This document shows, piece after piece, positions 23,832 to 32,571 of a DNA stretch of 33,725 nucleotides. The notes below the pieces were generated by a model. It was given only the letters and a program-made list of their open reading frames with translations. It had not been told where the DNA came from and did no database searches. A program made the translations under genes and the position numbers. Position 1 is the stretch's first letter. Every line of letters starts with the position of its first letter. Origin of the DNA: an uncultured Collinsella sp. (GTDB lineage Bacteria > Actinomycetota > Coriobacteriia > Coriobacteriales > Coriobacteriaceae); NCBI GenBank assembly GCA_937950325.1, contig CALFDJ010000057.1:1-33725 (forward strand). Direction: 5' to 3'.

Positions 23832-26800
23832 ATGTCTTATGGCCGTCGTCGCGGGCTGCGCCCGGTCTCGCCATATGCGATTGTTCTGGCCCTCGCCATC
23901 GCGCTGACGGCGAGTTTCTTCCTGCCGGCCCGTGCGGAAGCGGCGATTTCTGACCACACGGTCACGACGATTTCGCCTTCGGGGACAACGATCAACCTGT
24001 TTGATTACTGGGTGAATCCCGATGACCATCTGTCGGTTTCCGGCAACGGCGGCATCAACGCAAACCACCAGTTCCAGTTCAAGGATCAAGGAGCCAGCGA
24101 GGAACTTAACCAGTATACGGGCGGCTCCTCTCCTCGCTCCGGTATCGTGAACAACGTTCTTACCGGCGGTTACCCGAAACTCACCGACAGCTGGGGCGGA
24201 GAATCCCTCGGCTACCTGTTTGATTCCTCCGCCCAGACGGGCAAGATATCCCATATGGGTGTGACGGGTCTGTTGCAGGCCAAGGGCGGCTACTACGAGT
24301 ATGACAGCTCGAAGAACTACGCGGCGTACAACGTCAATAAGAATGCATTTGATGTCTACGAAGTCGCCGGCGTTGGGCAAGCGGGGGCTGGCTCTCAAAA
24401 TGGAGGCCAGTTCTTCCCCTTCGATGCGGCCGATAAGGTATTCAAGGAGGAGAACGGCTGCCTCGTCCGGAACGGCATTACGTCGTCGAACAACGGCGAC
24501 TCGAATTATAACGATGGCAAACCCCTCAACCATTATTTCGGCCTCTCCATGTCATCGCGCTTCGTGCAGCCGACGGATGGCAAAACGAACGCTGGCGATC
24601 CCATGACCTTTGAGTTCGCCGGCGACGACGACGTCTGGGTGTTCATTGACGATGTCCTCGTGGGCGACATTGGCGGCATCCACACCAGTGCTAAGCTGAC
24701 CATTGACTTCCAAACGGGCGAGATTAAGGTTAACGATTCCCCAAACGGCACGCTGTTAAGAAAGTTCCAGGAAGCGGGGCGGGGCACTTCGGGCTTCACT
24801 GGCAAGACCTTCGCTAACGACACCAGCCACACGCTCAAGTTCTTCTACTTGGAGCGTGGCGCCACCGACTCCAACATGAAGCTCAAGTACAACCTCGTGA
24901 CGGTTCCCGAGTCCGACATTATCAAGTTCGACCAGGATGGCGGTCTGGTGGAGGGCGCTCAGTTCGAGCTGTACAAGACAAACAAGAGCTTCGCTGACAC
25001 GACTACTAATTCGGAAAAACTACTTGGCTCCGGCACCACGGACGCGAATGGACAACTGACGCTCACGAATAAAGTGGACAACGGCGTTATCAACTTCGAT
25101 GACCTTTATAGTAAAGACCATAATTGCCGGTACTACCTCCTGAAGGAAACAAAGGTGCCCGAAGGTCACCGCTCGAGCCTCACGGCAACGGACGGTAGCA
25201 TGCAGTTCGAGTACGTGCCCGCGAGCGACGAGAACGGCGCGGGCGGCGTCATCATCAACCGCGGCGGTATGGACGCGGACAGCTCCGTTTGGCAGAGCGG
25301 TGCGTTCGCCGGCTCGAAGGAGACCATCACCGCGCCGTCGACCGTGTACCAGGCGGACGATGACTCGATGAAGCCAGGCAATACTGTTGATATGAAGCGC
25401 GGCACCCTGTTCGCAGTAGTTTTCAAGCGCGATAAAAGCAAGAACGCCTGGCACGCCGTGTCGGGCGACCCGACGAAGGGGTATACCCTCGCCGGCGCCC
25501 AGGGCATGGCCGGCGCCATCGAGGCGGCGAAGAAGGACCTGTACGCCTTTACGCTCAACACTAGCGGCCAGTACCAGGTAGAGATTCCGTATCTGCCCGG
25601 TGACATCTCCAAGTACTACTACTTGCTGAGCGGTGATGCCCGCAAGAATGCCGAGTACGCGGTGGCCATCTACTACACAACGGCGAGCTCCATCGCCGAC
25701 GCGAATACGGACAACACGGTCCATGTGTTCAGTGATGACCTCCCCGGTGACCAGGTGAACTTTAAGCGGCAGTTCGCCACGAGCCTGCTCGTCACGAACA
25801 TCCAGAACCGCCTGTTCGTGCAGAAGACCGATACCGAGGGCAACCCCGTAGACGGCGCGAAGTTCGGCTTGTACACGGACGGTCAGGTGACAACAGACGC
25901 GAACGGCAAAGTCGTGCTCAACGGCGACCAGATCCCCTACGACACCTTGACGACGGGGCAGGTCAGCAACCCGATCCAGCTCGAAGGGGCGGGCATATTC
26001 CCGTGTACGAGCGACGGCAACAAGCCGCTCGTGAAGGGCGCCTACTTCCTAAAGGAGGTCTCGGCGCCCAAGGGCTTCCTGCTTAACGACACGCTCACCA
26101 AGGTGATTGTGGACGATTACGGCGTCCATGCCGATGCTGGTACGGCCGATGACGGCGTCTCGACGTTCGTGGGGCCGGGCACGCTTATGAAGAGTCTGGG
26201 CCAGTTTGGCGCAGAGGGCGACATCGACAACACACTCACGTGGATCAAGGGTATGCGGCAGACATCGGATGGCGTGACCGATGGCGGTAATCTTTCGTGG
26301 AGCGATGTCGATTCCGCCGGTGCCGGCGACACGGTACACCTCAAGTACTGCGCCAACGGACGTATCTACCAGTATGGGCCCACCAAGGCGGGCGAACCCT
26401 ACCGCCTGGAGACCGAGACGGGCTGGATACGTATGGGCATCACGCAGGATGAACCTGGTGTCACTAATGCGAAGGGCGCCCGCGCCGATCTGGGCGACAT
26501 GAACCTGAATGCCCTGTTCACGGGCGCCACCTGCGTGCGCGTGGCGAACGAACGCGAGGCGAGCCTCGAGGTGACGAAGAAGGTTGACGTGCCCGATGGC
26601 CTGACGGGCAATAAGGACGCAAAGTTCACCTTCAAGTTCACCGTGCCTGATGGGAAGACCTACAAGGCTGCAGTGTTCAAGAACGCTGGGGCCGCAAGCG
26701 AGAAGCAGGTCGGCGATATGTTCGACCTGACGAACGGTCGCGAGCAGACCATCACGGCCGGCCAGACGATCCGCGTGTACGGCCTCGCCGAGCACGACGC

Positions 26801-29800
26801 CTACACGGTGCAGGAGCTGACCGGTACGGACAAGATGCCGGCCGGCTTCACGCTGACCAAGCGCGAGCAGGGCGGCAACGCCCTGAGTGGCGAGGGCGAC
26901 AGCATCTCCGGCACGATCGCAAAGCAGAACGCCGACGGCACACTGGCCGACGCCAACAAGCTGGTATTCACGAACACCTACAGCGTAAAGTCGCCGGTGA
27001 CGCTCACCAATGCGTTCTGGGCGCAGAAGGTGCTCCAGGGCCGTGACTGGAAAGATGGCGATAGCTTCAAGATTTACCTGCGCGCGGACAAGGGCACGCC
27101 GATGCCCGACGGTGCCGAGAATGCACCCGTGAGTGGTATGAAGCAGGTTGTGAAGACCGTTGAGAACGGGGACAAGTTCGACTTCGGCGAGATTGAGTAC
27201 ACCAAGCCCGGCACCTACACCTATCTCATCGCCGAGGCCACGCCGTCTCAAAACGACGCTAGCTGGCTGCCCGGGTTCGGGTATTCAAGCGCTTCCTACC
27301 GCGTCACGGTGACGGTGAGCGATAACGGCGACGGCACGCTGTCGCAGCCGGCAGTCAAGATGGAGCAGACCTACACCGACGACGGCGTGAGCCATGAGGA
27401 CAACCCGATCAAGGTCGCTGACAAAATCGCCAAGATCACGAACACGTACCGACCGAAGGGGACCTCGGTAACGCTCAAGGCGAAGAAGCGCTTCACAGGT
27501 GGTGAGCTCGCAGGGAACGACTTCACGTTCCAGCTGCTCGACAACGACGGCAAAGAGCTCCAGGCTGTCCAAAACGACAAGGACGGCAAGGTCGCCTTTG
27601 CAGCCATCGACTACGCTACGCCGGGCGACCACGACTACACCATCAAGGAGGTGAAGGGCGCCGACTCGACCGTCGTCTACGACGCGAAGGGCGTGAAGGT
27701 CCACGTCAAGGTCACCGACGAGAAGGGCGAGCTGAAGGCGGTCGCCACCTACGACGGCGAGAAGGCCGTGCCGACCTTCACCAACTCGAAGCCGACGGCC
27801 GACGCCGCCATCGAGGCGACGAAGACCCTCACGGGCAAGGACCTGACGGCTGGTGCGTTCACTTTCGGCCTATATCAAGGCGACACGACTACGGTTGATC
27901 CCATCCAGACTGTCCAGAACGACAAGGACGGCAAGATAAAGCTCATCCTCACCGGTCTGACCATAGGCGAGTACGACTACACGCTCAAGGAGGTCGCTGG
28001 CGGCGATTCGACCATCACCTACGATTCCACGGCGGTGAAGGTCCACGTCTCGGTGAAGGCGGACGGTGACAAGGCAAAGGCGACTGTCACTTATGACGAC
28101 AGGAATGACGCCCCGACCTTCACCAACAAGTACCAGCCTGCCGAGACCTCGGCTACGCTCACGGCGAAGAAATCGTACGTGAAGTCCGACAACACGCAGG
28201 CCACGCTCAAGGGCGGCGAGTTCACCTTCGACCTGTACGAGGGTGATCTGACGGCTGAGCAGCTGAAGGGCAAGCAGCCCATCCAGACCGCTGAGAACGG
28301 CGAGGACGGCACCGTTGCCTTCCCGACCATCGACTACACCAAGGCCGGCGAGTACAAATACACCATCGCGGAGCAGAAGGGCAACCTGTCCCACGTGACT
28401 TACGACGCTACGGTGCACCATGCCGTGGTGACGGTCGTGGACAACGCCGGCCAGCTGGAGGCGAGCGTCACCTACGACGACGGCAAGACGGATGCCCCCA
28501 CCTTCAAGAACACTTACGACGCAACCGGCTCCGTGGAGCTGACGGCGACCAAGGTCGTTGCGGTCGCGCCGTGCTTCACGCACGACACTAAGCTGAAGGG
28601 CGGCGAGTACACGTTCGAGCTGAAGGACGCCGACGGCAAGGTGCTCGACACCGCGAAGAACGACGCCGACGGCAAGGTCAGCTTCACGCGCGAGTTCCAG
28701 CTCTCCGACTTGGGCGGCGCCGCGAGCAAGAACTTCACCTACACCATCGTGGAGCAGCCGGGCGCGGAGCCGGGCATGGACTACGACGGCCATGCTCTCA
28801 TCTACAAGGTGACGGTCGCGGACGATGACGCCGGCGCGCTGACGGCCACACCGCAGGTCGCGAGTGGAGACAACTCGCAGACCTTCACGAACACGTACCG
28901 ACCGAAGGGGACCTCGGTAACGCTCAAGGCGAAGAAGCGCTTCACAGGTGGTGAGCTCGCAGGGAACGACTTCACGTTCCAGCTGCTCGACAACGACGGC
29001 AAAGAGCTCCAGGCTGTCCAAAACGACAAGGACGGCAAGGTCGCCTTTGCAGCCATCGACTACGCTACGCCGGGCGACCACGACTACACCATCAAGGAGG
29101 TGAAGGGCGCCGACTCGACCGTCGTCTACGACGCGAAGGGCGTGAAGGTCCACGTCAAGGTCACCGACGAGAAGGGCGAGCTGAAGGCGGTCGCCACCTA
29201 CGACGGCGAGAAGGCCGTGCCGACCTTCACCAACTCGAAGCCGACGACGGACGTTACCGTCGAGGCCATGAAAGTTCTCGCGGGCAAGGACCTGACGTCC
29301 GACGCGTTTACCTTCGGCCTGTACAACCAGGCTGGCAACGAGGTTGCCCGCGGCACCAACGACCAGGGCGGCAAGGTCAAGCTGACCGTCAAGGGCCTGA
29401 ACCTGGGCGAGTACGACTACACGCTCAAGGAGGAGAAAGCGGGCCAAACCGTCGACGGCGTGGTCTACGACGCCAAGGAAGTCAAGGTCCACGTCAAGGT
29501 AGAGCAGAACCAGGACGACAACAATAAGACGAAGGTGACCGTCACCTATGACGGTGCCGCTACGGCTCCCGCCTTCAACAACACCTACGACGCAAAGGGT
29601 TCCGTAACCCTGACGGCGACCAAGACCATCAAGGTTGCGGACGGCTTCGACCACACGACGAAGCCCGCGGACGGCGAGTTCACCTTCGACCTGAAGGACG
29701 CTGCCGGCAACGTGATCGGCACCGCGAAGAACGACGCCGACGGCAAGATCAGCTTCACGCGCGAGTTCCAGCTCTCCGACTTGGGCGGCGCCGCGAGCAA

Positions 29801-32009
29801 GGACTTCACATACACCATCGTGGAGCAGCCGGGCACGGAGCCGGCCATGGTCTACGACACCCATCCGCTCACCTACAAAGTAACGGTCACAGACGGCGGG
29901 ACCGGAGCGCTGAACGCGAAGGCGATCGTGACGAGCGCATCCGGCTCGGATACCTTCACCAACACCTACCAGCCGGCTGCGACCGGCCTGGCCCTCGGTG
30001 CGCGGAAGAGCTACGTGAAGAAGGACGACAACACGCCGATCGCGCTCAAGGGCGGCGAGTTCACCTTCGGTGTGTACGAGGGCAACCTGACGGCTAAGCA
30101 GCTTGCCAGCGCCAAGCCCGTCCGGACCGCGATCAACGGCGCGAACGGAAGCGTCAGCTTCGACGCCTTCTCCTACGCGAAGCCGGGCACGCACGAGTAC
30201 ACCATCGTGGAGCAGAAGGGCAACCTGTCTCACGTGACCTACGACGCTACGGTGCACCATGCCGTGGTGACGGTTGCGGACAACGCCGGCACGCTGCAGG
30301 CGAGCGTCGCCTACGACGGCGCGGACGCCACGAAGCCCACCTTCACCAACACCTACAAGGCACAGGCGACGGTCTCCGGCGCGATTGCCCTCACCAAGAG
30401 CGTTGACGTGCACGACGGCAGCTACCAGATGAAGGCGGGAGACTTCGCCTTCGAGTTGGTGGGGCCCGACGGCATGGTGCTTCAGACCCAGAAGAACGAC
30501 GCCGACGGCAAGGTTGCCTTCGACAAGCTGACCTTCGACCATGCGGGCACCTTTATCTACACGGTCCGCGAGGTGCAGCCGACGGACGACGCGCCGGGCG
30601 TGCCGGGCGTGACCTACACCGGCAAGACGTACACCCTGACCTATGTGGTGGCAGACAACAACGACGGCAAGCTGGTGGTGGAGAGCTCCACGGCGAAGCC
30701 GAGCGAGGGCACCGAGAACGGCGTAACCCCCAACACCATGACGTTTGCGAACAGCTACCAGCCGCGCGCGATCTCCTACCAGATCTCCGGCACCAAGGTG
30801 CTTAAGAACGCCGACCCGGCCACCACGCGGACGCCCGCCAATGGCGAGTTCACGTTCGCGCTGATTGACGTGGCCACCGGGCAGGAGATTGACCGGACCA
30901 CGAACGTGGGTAGCGCGTTTACCTTCAAGGCCATCTCGTACACTGCGACTGGTTCGCATGCGTACCAGGTGAAGGAGGTTGCGGGCCAAGATGGCACCAT
31001 CACTTACAGCGATGCGGTGTTGGATGTGACGGTGAGCGTGACCGACGACGGCAGCGGCCAGCTGACCGCGACGGCGAACAAGACGGCTGCAGATCTGACC
31101 TTCACCAACGCCTACACGCCGACGGCAACGACGGCGACGATTACCGGAACGAAGGCTCTGACCGGCCGCGACCTGGCCAAGGGTGAGTTCTCCTTCGACC
31201 TGAAGGACGCCGACGGTAACGTGGTGCAGACGGTGCAGAACGGCGCCGACGGTACGTTCGGCTTCGCGCCGCTGCAGCTGGACAAGGTGGGGACGTACGT
31301 CTACACCGTGTCCGAGCGGGCAGGGGCGACGGCGAACGGCGTCACCTACGACACGACGGTCTTTACCGCGACGGTGACGGTGACGGAGGATGCGGAGACG
31401 CACGCGCTGGAGGCGCAGGTTGCCTACAGCACGGGCGGCAAGGCTGCGGATGCGGTGACGTTCAGCAACAGCTACGCGCCGGCCGCGACTGAGGTGAAGC
31501 TGGGGGCTTCCAAGGTGCTGAGCGGTGAGGACCTGAAGGAAGGGCAGTTCTCCTTCCAGCTGAAGGGTGCCGACGGCAAGGTGTTGCAGACCGCCAAGAA
31601 TGCGGCGGACGGCACGGTGGGCTTCAAGGCGATCTCGTACGACAAGCCCGGGGCGTATCGCTACAGCATCTCCGAGGTGAACGACGCTCAGAAGAACGTG
31701 ACGTACGACGCGGCCGAGCACCGGGTAACGGTGACGGTGACGGACGACGGCGCGGGCCATCTGGTGGCGACGGTAACCTATGACGGTGACGTGGCGCCGG
31801 TGTTCAAGAACACGTACACGCCGCCGACCACCCCGCCGGTCAACCCGCCGACGGAGCCGCCCACCAACCCACCGGTGTCGAAGGAGGAGAAGCCGGGTCT
31901 GCCGAACATGGGCGATACCAGCTTGTCGCCGATGGCCCTGGGTGGCATCGCGGGCGGCGCGGTGGTGCTGATCGCCGCAGGCGTGATTCTGCGGCGCCGG
32001 AACCGGTAA
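23832..32009 (+). CDS. giant sortase-anchored surface protein with FctA-like repeats
   Basis: A 2,725-residue exported protein. Order: signal peptide (about 1-37, cleavage near AEA-A); a fibro-slime-like domain with GDDDVWVFIDD (264-274) and acidic, probably calcium-binding loops; SpaA-like prealbumin domains (KFDQDGGLVEGAQFELY; QKTDTEGNPVDGAKFGLY with FLKEVSAPKGF); globular regions; then from about residue 1055 thirteen FctA/Spy0128-like domains of 110-130 residues. Each repeat has an early Lys (e.g. ATKTL), a Glu in YTI-x-E, and an Asn in FTNTY, the triad for self-formed isopeptide bonds. A Pro-rich linker, sorting signal LPNMG (2690-2694), membrane helix and RRRNR tail end it. It would be a long protease-resistant stalk or adhesin on the cell wall. 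The ATG at 23832 has a weak ribosome site. No sortase gene is nearby. Confidence 0.92.
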   Translation: MSYGRRRGLRPVSPYAIVLALAIALTASFFLPARAEAAISDHTVTTISPSGTTINLFDYWVNPDDHLSVSGNGGINANHQFQFKDQGASEELNQYTGGSSPRSGIVNNVLTGGYPKLTDSWGGESLGYLFDSSAQTGKISHMGVTGLLQAKGGYYEYDSSKNYAAYNVNKNAFDVYEVAGVGQAGAGSQNGGQFFPFDAADKVFKEENGCLVRNGITSSNNGDSNYNDGKPLNHYFGLSMSSRFVQPTDGKTNAGDPMTFEFAGDDDVWVFIDDVLVGDIGGIHTSAKLTIDFQTGEIKVNDSPNGTLLRKFQEAGRGTSGFTGKTFANDTSHTLKFFYLERGATDSNMKLKYNLVTVPESDIIKFDQDGGLVEGAQFELYKTNKSFADTTTNSEKLLGSGTTDANGQLTLTNKVDNGVINFDDLYSKDHNCRYYLLKETKVPEGHRSSLTATDGSMQFEYVPASDENGAGGVIINRGGMDADSSVWQSGAFAGSKETITAPSTVYQADDDSMKPGNTVDMKRGTLFAVVFKRDKSKNAWHAVSGDPTKGYTLAGAQGMAGAIEAAKKDLYAFTLNTSGQYQVEIPYLPGDISKYYYLLSGDARKNAEYAVAIYYTTASSIADANTDNTVHVFSDDLPGDQVNFKRQFATSLLVTNIQNRLFVQKTDTEGNPVDGAKFGLYTDGQVTTDANGKVVLNGDQIPYDTLTTGQVSNPIQLEGAGIFPCTSDGNKPLVKGAYFLKEVSAPKGFLLNDTLTKVIVDDYGVHADAGTADDGVSTFVGPGTLMKSLGQFGAEGDIDNTLTWIKGMRQTSDGVTDGGNLSWSDVDSAGAGDTVHLKYCANGRIYQYGPTKAGEPYRLETETGWIRMGITQDEPGVTNAKGARADLGDMNLNALFTGATCVRVANEREASLEVTKKVDVPDGLTGNKDAKFTFKFTVPDGKTYKAAVFKNAGAASEKQVGDMFDLTNGREQTITAGQTIRVYGLAEHDAYTVQELTGTDKMPAGFTLTKREQGGNALSGEGDSISGTIAKQNADGTLADANKLVFTNTYSVKSPVTLTNAFWAQKVLQGRDWKDGDSFKIYLRADKGTPMPDGAENAPVSGMKQVVKTVENGDKFDFGEIEYTKPGTYTYLIAEATPSQNDASWLPGFGYSSASYRVTVTVSDNGDGTLSQPAVKMEQTYTDDGVSHEDNPIKVADKIAKITNTYRPKGTSVTLKAKKRFTGGELAGNDFTFQLLDNDGKELQAVQNDKDGKVAFAAIDYATPGDHDYTIKEVKGADSTVVYDAKGVKVHVKVTDEKGELKAVATYDGEKAVPTFTNSKPTADAAIEATKTLTGKDLTAGAFTFGLYQGDTTTVDPIQTVQNDKDGKIKLILTGLTIGEYDYTLKEVAGGDSTITYDSTAVKVHVSVKADGDKAKATVTYDDRNDAPTFTNKYQPAETSATLTAKKSYVKSDNTQATLKGGEFTFDLYEGDLTAEQLKGKQPIQTAENGEDGTVAFPTIDYTKAGEYKYTIAEQKGNLSHVTYDATVHHAVVTVVDNAGQLEASVTYDDGKTDAPTFKNTYDATGSVELTATKVVAVAPCFTHDTKLKGGEYTFELKDADGKVLDTAKNDADGKVSFTREFQLSDLGGAASKNFTYTIVEQPGAEPGMDYDGHALIYKVTVADDDAGALTATPQVASGDNSQTFTNTYRPKGTSVTLKAKKRFTGGELAGNDFTFQLLDNDGKELQAVQNDKDGKVAFAAIDYATPGDHDYTIKEVKGADSTVVYDAKGVKVHVKVTDEKGELKAVATYDGEKAVPTFTNSKPTTDVTVEAMKVLAGKDLTSDAFTFGLYNQAGNEVARGTNDQGGKVKLTVKGLNLGEYDYTLKEEKAGQTVDGVVYDAKEVKVHVKVEQNQDDNNKTKVTVTYDGAATAPAFNNTYDAKGSVTLTATKTIKVADGFDHTTKPADGEFTFDLKDAAGNVIGTAKNDADGKISFTREFQLSDLGGAASKDFTYTIVEQPGTEPAMVYDTHPLTYKVTVTDGGTGALNAKAIVTSASGSDTFTNTYQPAATGLALGARKSYVKKDDNTPIALKGGEFTFGVYEGNLTAKQLASAKPVRTAINGANGSVSFDAFSYAKPGTHEYTIVEQKGNLSHVTYDATVHHAVVTVADNAGTLQASVAYDGADATKPTFTNTYKAQATVSGAIALTKSVDVHDGSYQMKAGDFAFELVGPDGMVLQTQKNDADGKVAFDKLTFDHAGTFIYTVREVQPTDDAPGVPGVTYTGKTYTLTYVVADNNDGKLVVESSTAKPSEGTENGVTPNTMTFANSYQPRAISYQISGTKVLKNADPATTRTPANGEFTFALIDVATGQEIDRTTNVGSAFTFKAISYTATGSHAYQVKEVAGQDGTITYSDAVLDVTVSVTDDGSGQLTATANKTAADLTFTNAYTPTATTATITGTKALTGRDLAKGEFSFDLKDADGNVVQTVQNGADGTFGFAPLQLDKVGTYVYTVSERAGATANGVTYDTTVFTATVTVTEDAETHALEAQVAYSTGGKAADAVTFSNSYAPAATEVKLGASKVLSGEDLKEGQFSFQLKGADGKVLQTAKNAADGTVGFKAISYDKPGAYRYSISEVNDAQKNVTYDAAEHRVTVTVTDDGAGHLVATVTYDGDVAPVFKNTYTPPTTPPVNPPTEPPTNPPVSKEEKPGLPNMGDTSLSPMALGGIAGGAVVLIAAGVILRRRNR
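27436..27797 (+). repeat. 362-bp perfect direct repeat, copy 1 (in adhesin gene)
   Basis: One FctA-like domain unit, read as identical at every base to 28885-29246, 1,449 bases downstream and in frame. Identity at silent positions shows a recent duplication or gene conversion. Confidence 0.9.
28885..29246 (+). repeat. 362-bp perfect direct repeat, copy 2 (in adhesin gene)
   Basis: Second copy of the unit at 27436-27797. Recombination between the two would remove or add exactly 1,449 bases (483 codons), four repeat domains, without changing frame. Confidence 0.9.
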
Positions 32010-32037
32010 CTGCGGCGGCCGAGAAGGGCTTTGATTG

Positions 32038-32075
32038 AGGGCGGGTGGTCGCAGGGCGCGGCCACCCGCCCTTTT
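32038..32075 (+). terminator. intrinsic terminator of the adhesin gene
   Basis: A 15-bp GC-rich stem (32038-32052 and 32058-32072, one wobble), 5-base loop, then TTT. It lies 29 bases after the adhesin stop codon. Confidence 0.85.
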
Positions 32076-32090
32076 CGGTGAAAGGCTATG

Positions 32091-32210
32091 TTAACCCGCC
32101 GTTTGCACGTCCGGCTCCGGATGGAACTCGTACTCCGGCTCCATCATCTTCTTCCAGGTCTTCCTGTAGCGCCCGTCCTCGAGCTGCTCGCGCATGAGCG
32201 GCGTCCTGTT
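32091..32210 (-). pseudogene. 3' fragment of an unidentified minus-strand gene
   Basis: On the minus strand 39 codons read NRTPLMREQLEDGRYRKTWK, continue through KMMEPEYEF and HPEPDV, and close with TAA at 32093-32091. Composition looks protein-coding. The fragment meets the 59-bp repeat exactly at 32211, and within the repeat the same frame hits a TGA. No ribosome site precedes the internal ATG. It is best read as the tail of a gene cut when the segment was formed. I cannot name the family. Confidence 0.5.
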
Positions 32211-32269
32211 CCCGTCGCGCCTACCTCCAAGGCATCCGCTTCCTCATCGCCCTGCTCCACACGCTCTAG
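32211..32269 (+). repeat. 59-bp direct repeat, right copy
   Basis: Exact copy of the peptidase gene 3' end (23478-23536), here out of any gene context: preceded by the cut minus-strand gene and followed at once by the 32-bp-period iterons. Confidence 0.95.
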
Positions 32270-32272
32270 AAG

Positions 32273-32351
32273 CCCGGAAAAGCTGCACGAAGCAGCCATC
32301 TGGACCCGGAAAAGCTGCAAATCTAGGCCAAATACACCCGGAAAAGCTGCA
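32273..32351 (+). repeat. three 15-bp iterons, exact 32-bp period
   Basis: CCCGGAAAAGCTGCA occurs without mismatch at 32273, 32305 and 32337, separated by two unrelated 17-base spacers. The array begins three bases after the 59-bp repeat. Iterated sites next to a repeat junction resemble accessory recombinase-binding sites, but a regulator array is equally possible. Confidence 0.85.
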
Positions 32352-32571
32352 AACCGCAGGTGAAGGAGTTACATTCCGTGCGGGTTATATGCAGGTATGC
32401 CTGCGCACGCTATCATGTATGGGTTAGACCGCAACTATGTACCCCATACGCGAAGGGATGCGCATGTATCTGAAGATCGACATGTTCTAGCTGGGCTTAC
32501 CCCCGCAGTGGCGCCGCGCGCCCCATCAACTCTGCCGATTTTCACCTTCACGCACATAAAGGAGTCCCGCC
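32352..32571 (+). other. prfA upstream region, no gene recognised
   Basis: About 220 bases before prfA without a supported gene. A TATCAT at 32411-32416 could be a -10 box, but the -35 is poor. A 7-bp dyad GTATGGG/CCCATAC (32417-32423, 32443-32449) would fold in the leader just after it. The final bases give AAAGGAG, the prfA ribosome site. Confidence 0.4.

Larger units (their letters stand above)
23537..32269 (+). mobile_element. putative inserted adhesin cassette between 59-bp repeats
   Basis: A segment of about 8.7 kb bounded by two perfect 59-bp direct repeats. It holds a half palindrome, the 26-codon leader, the giant surface-protein gene, its terminator, and the cut-off 3' end of a minus-strand gene. 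A duplicated gene 3' end at both junctions is the classical trace of site-specific integration that restores the target gene. No integrase or transposase is present, so if it moved, the enzyme acted in trans or was lost. Homologous exchange between related strains is the main alternative. Confidence 0.45.

Noticed and set aside
27870..31760. A 1,296-codon open frame on the minus strand inside the adhesin gene
   Set aside because: It is the mirror of a GC-rich repetitive coding region; its sequence repeats in step with the adhesin domains, has no ribosome site and looks like no protein family.
23537..32269. Search for a sortase, integrase or transposase within the repeat-bounded segment
   Set aside because: The only substantial gene is the adhesin; none of these enzymes is encoded here or elsewhere in the window.
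32273..32351. Possible mini-CRISPR array
   Set aside because: The repeat is only 15 bp, spacers 17 bp, there are three units and no cas genes; period 32 is too short for a CRISPR unit.
32437..32490. 17-residue open frame before prfA
   Set aside because: No ribosome site and no conserved feature; it overlaps a dyad that looks like leader structure.
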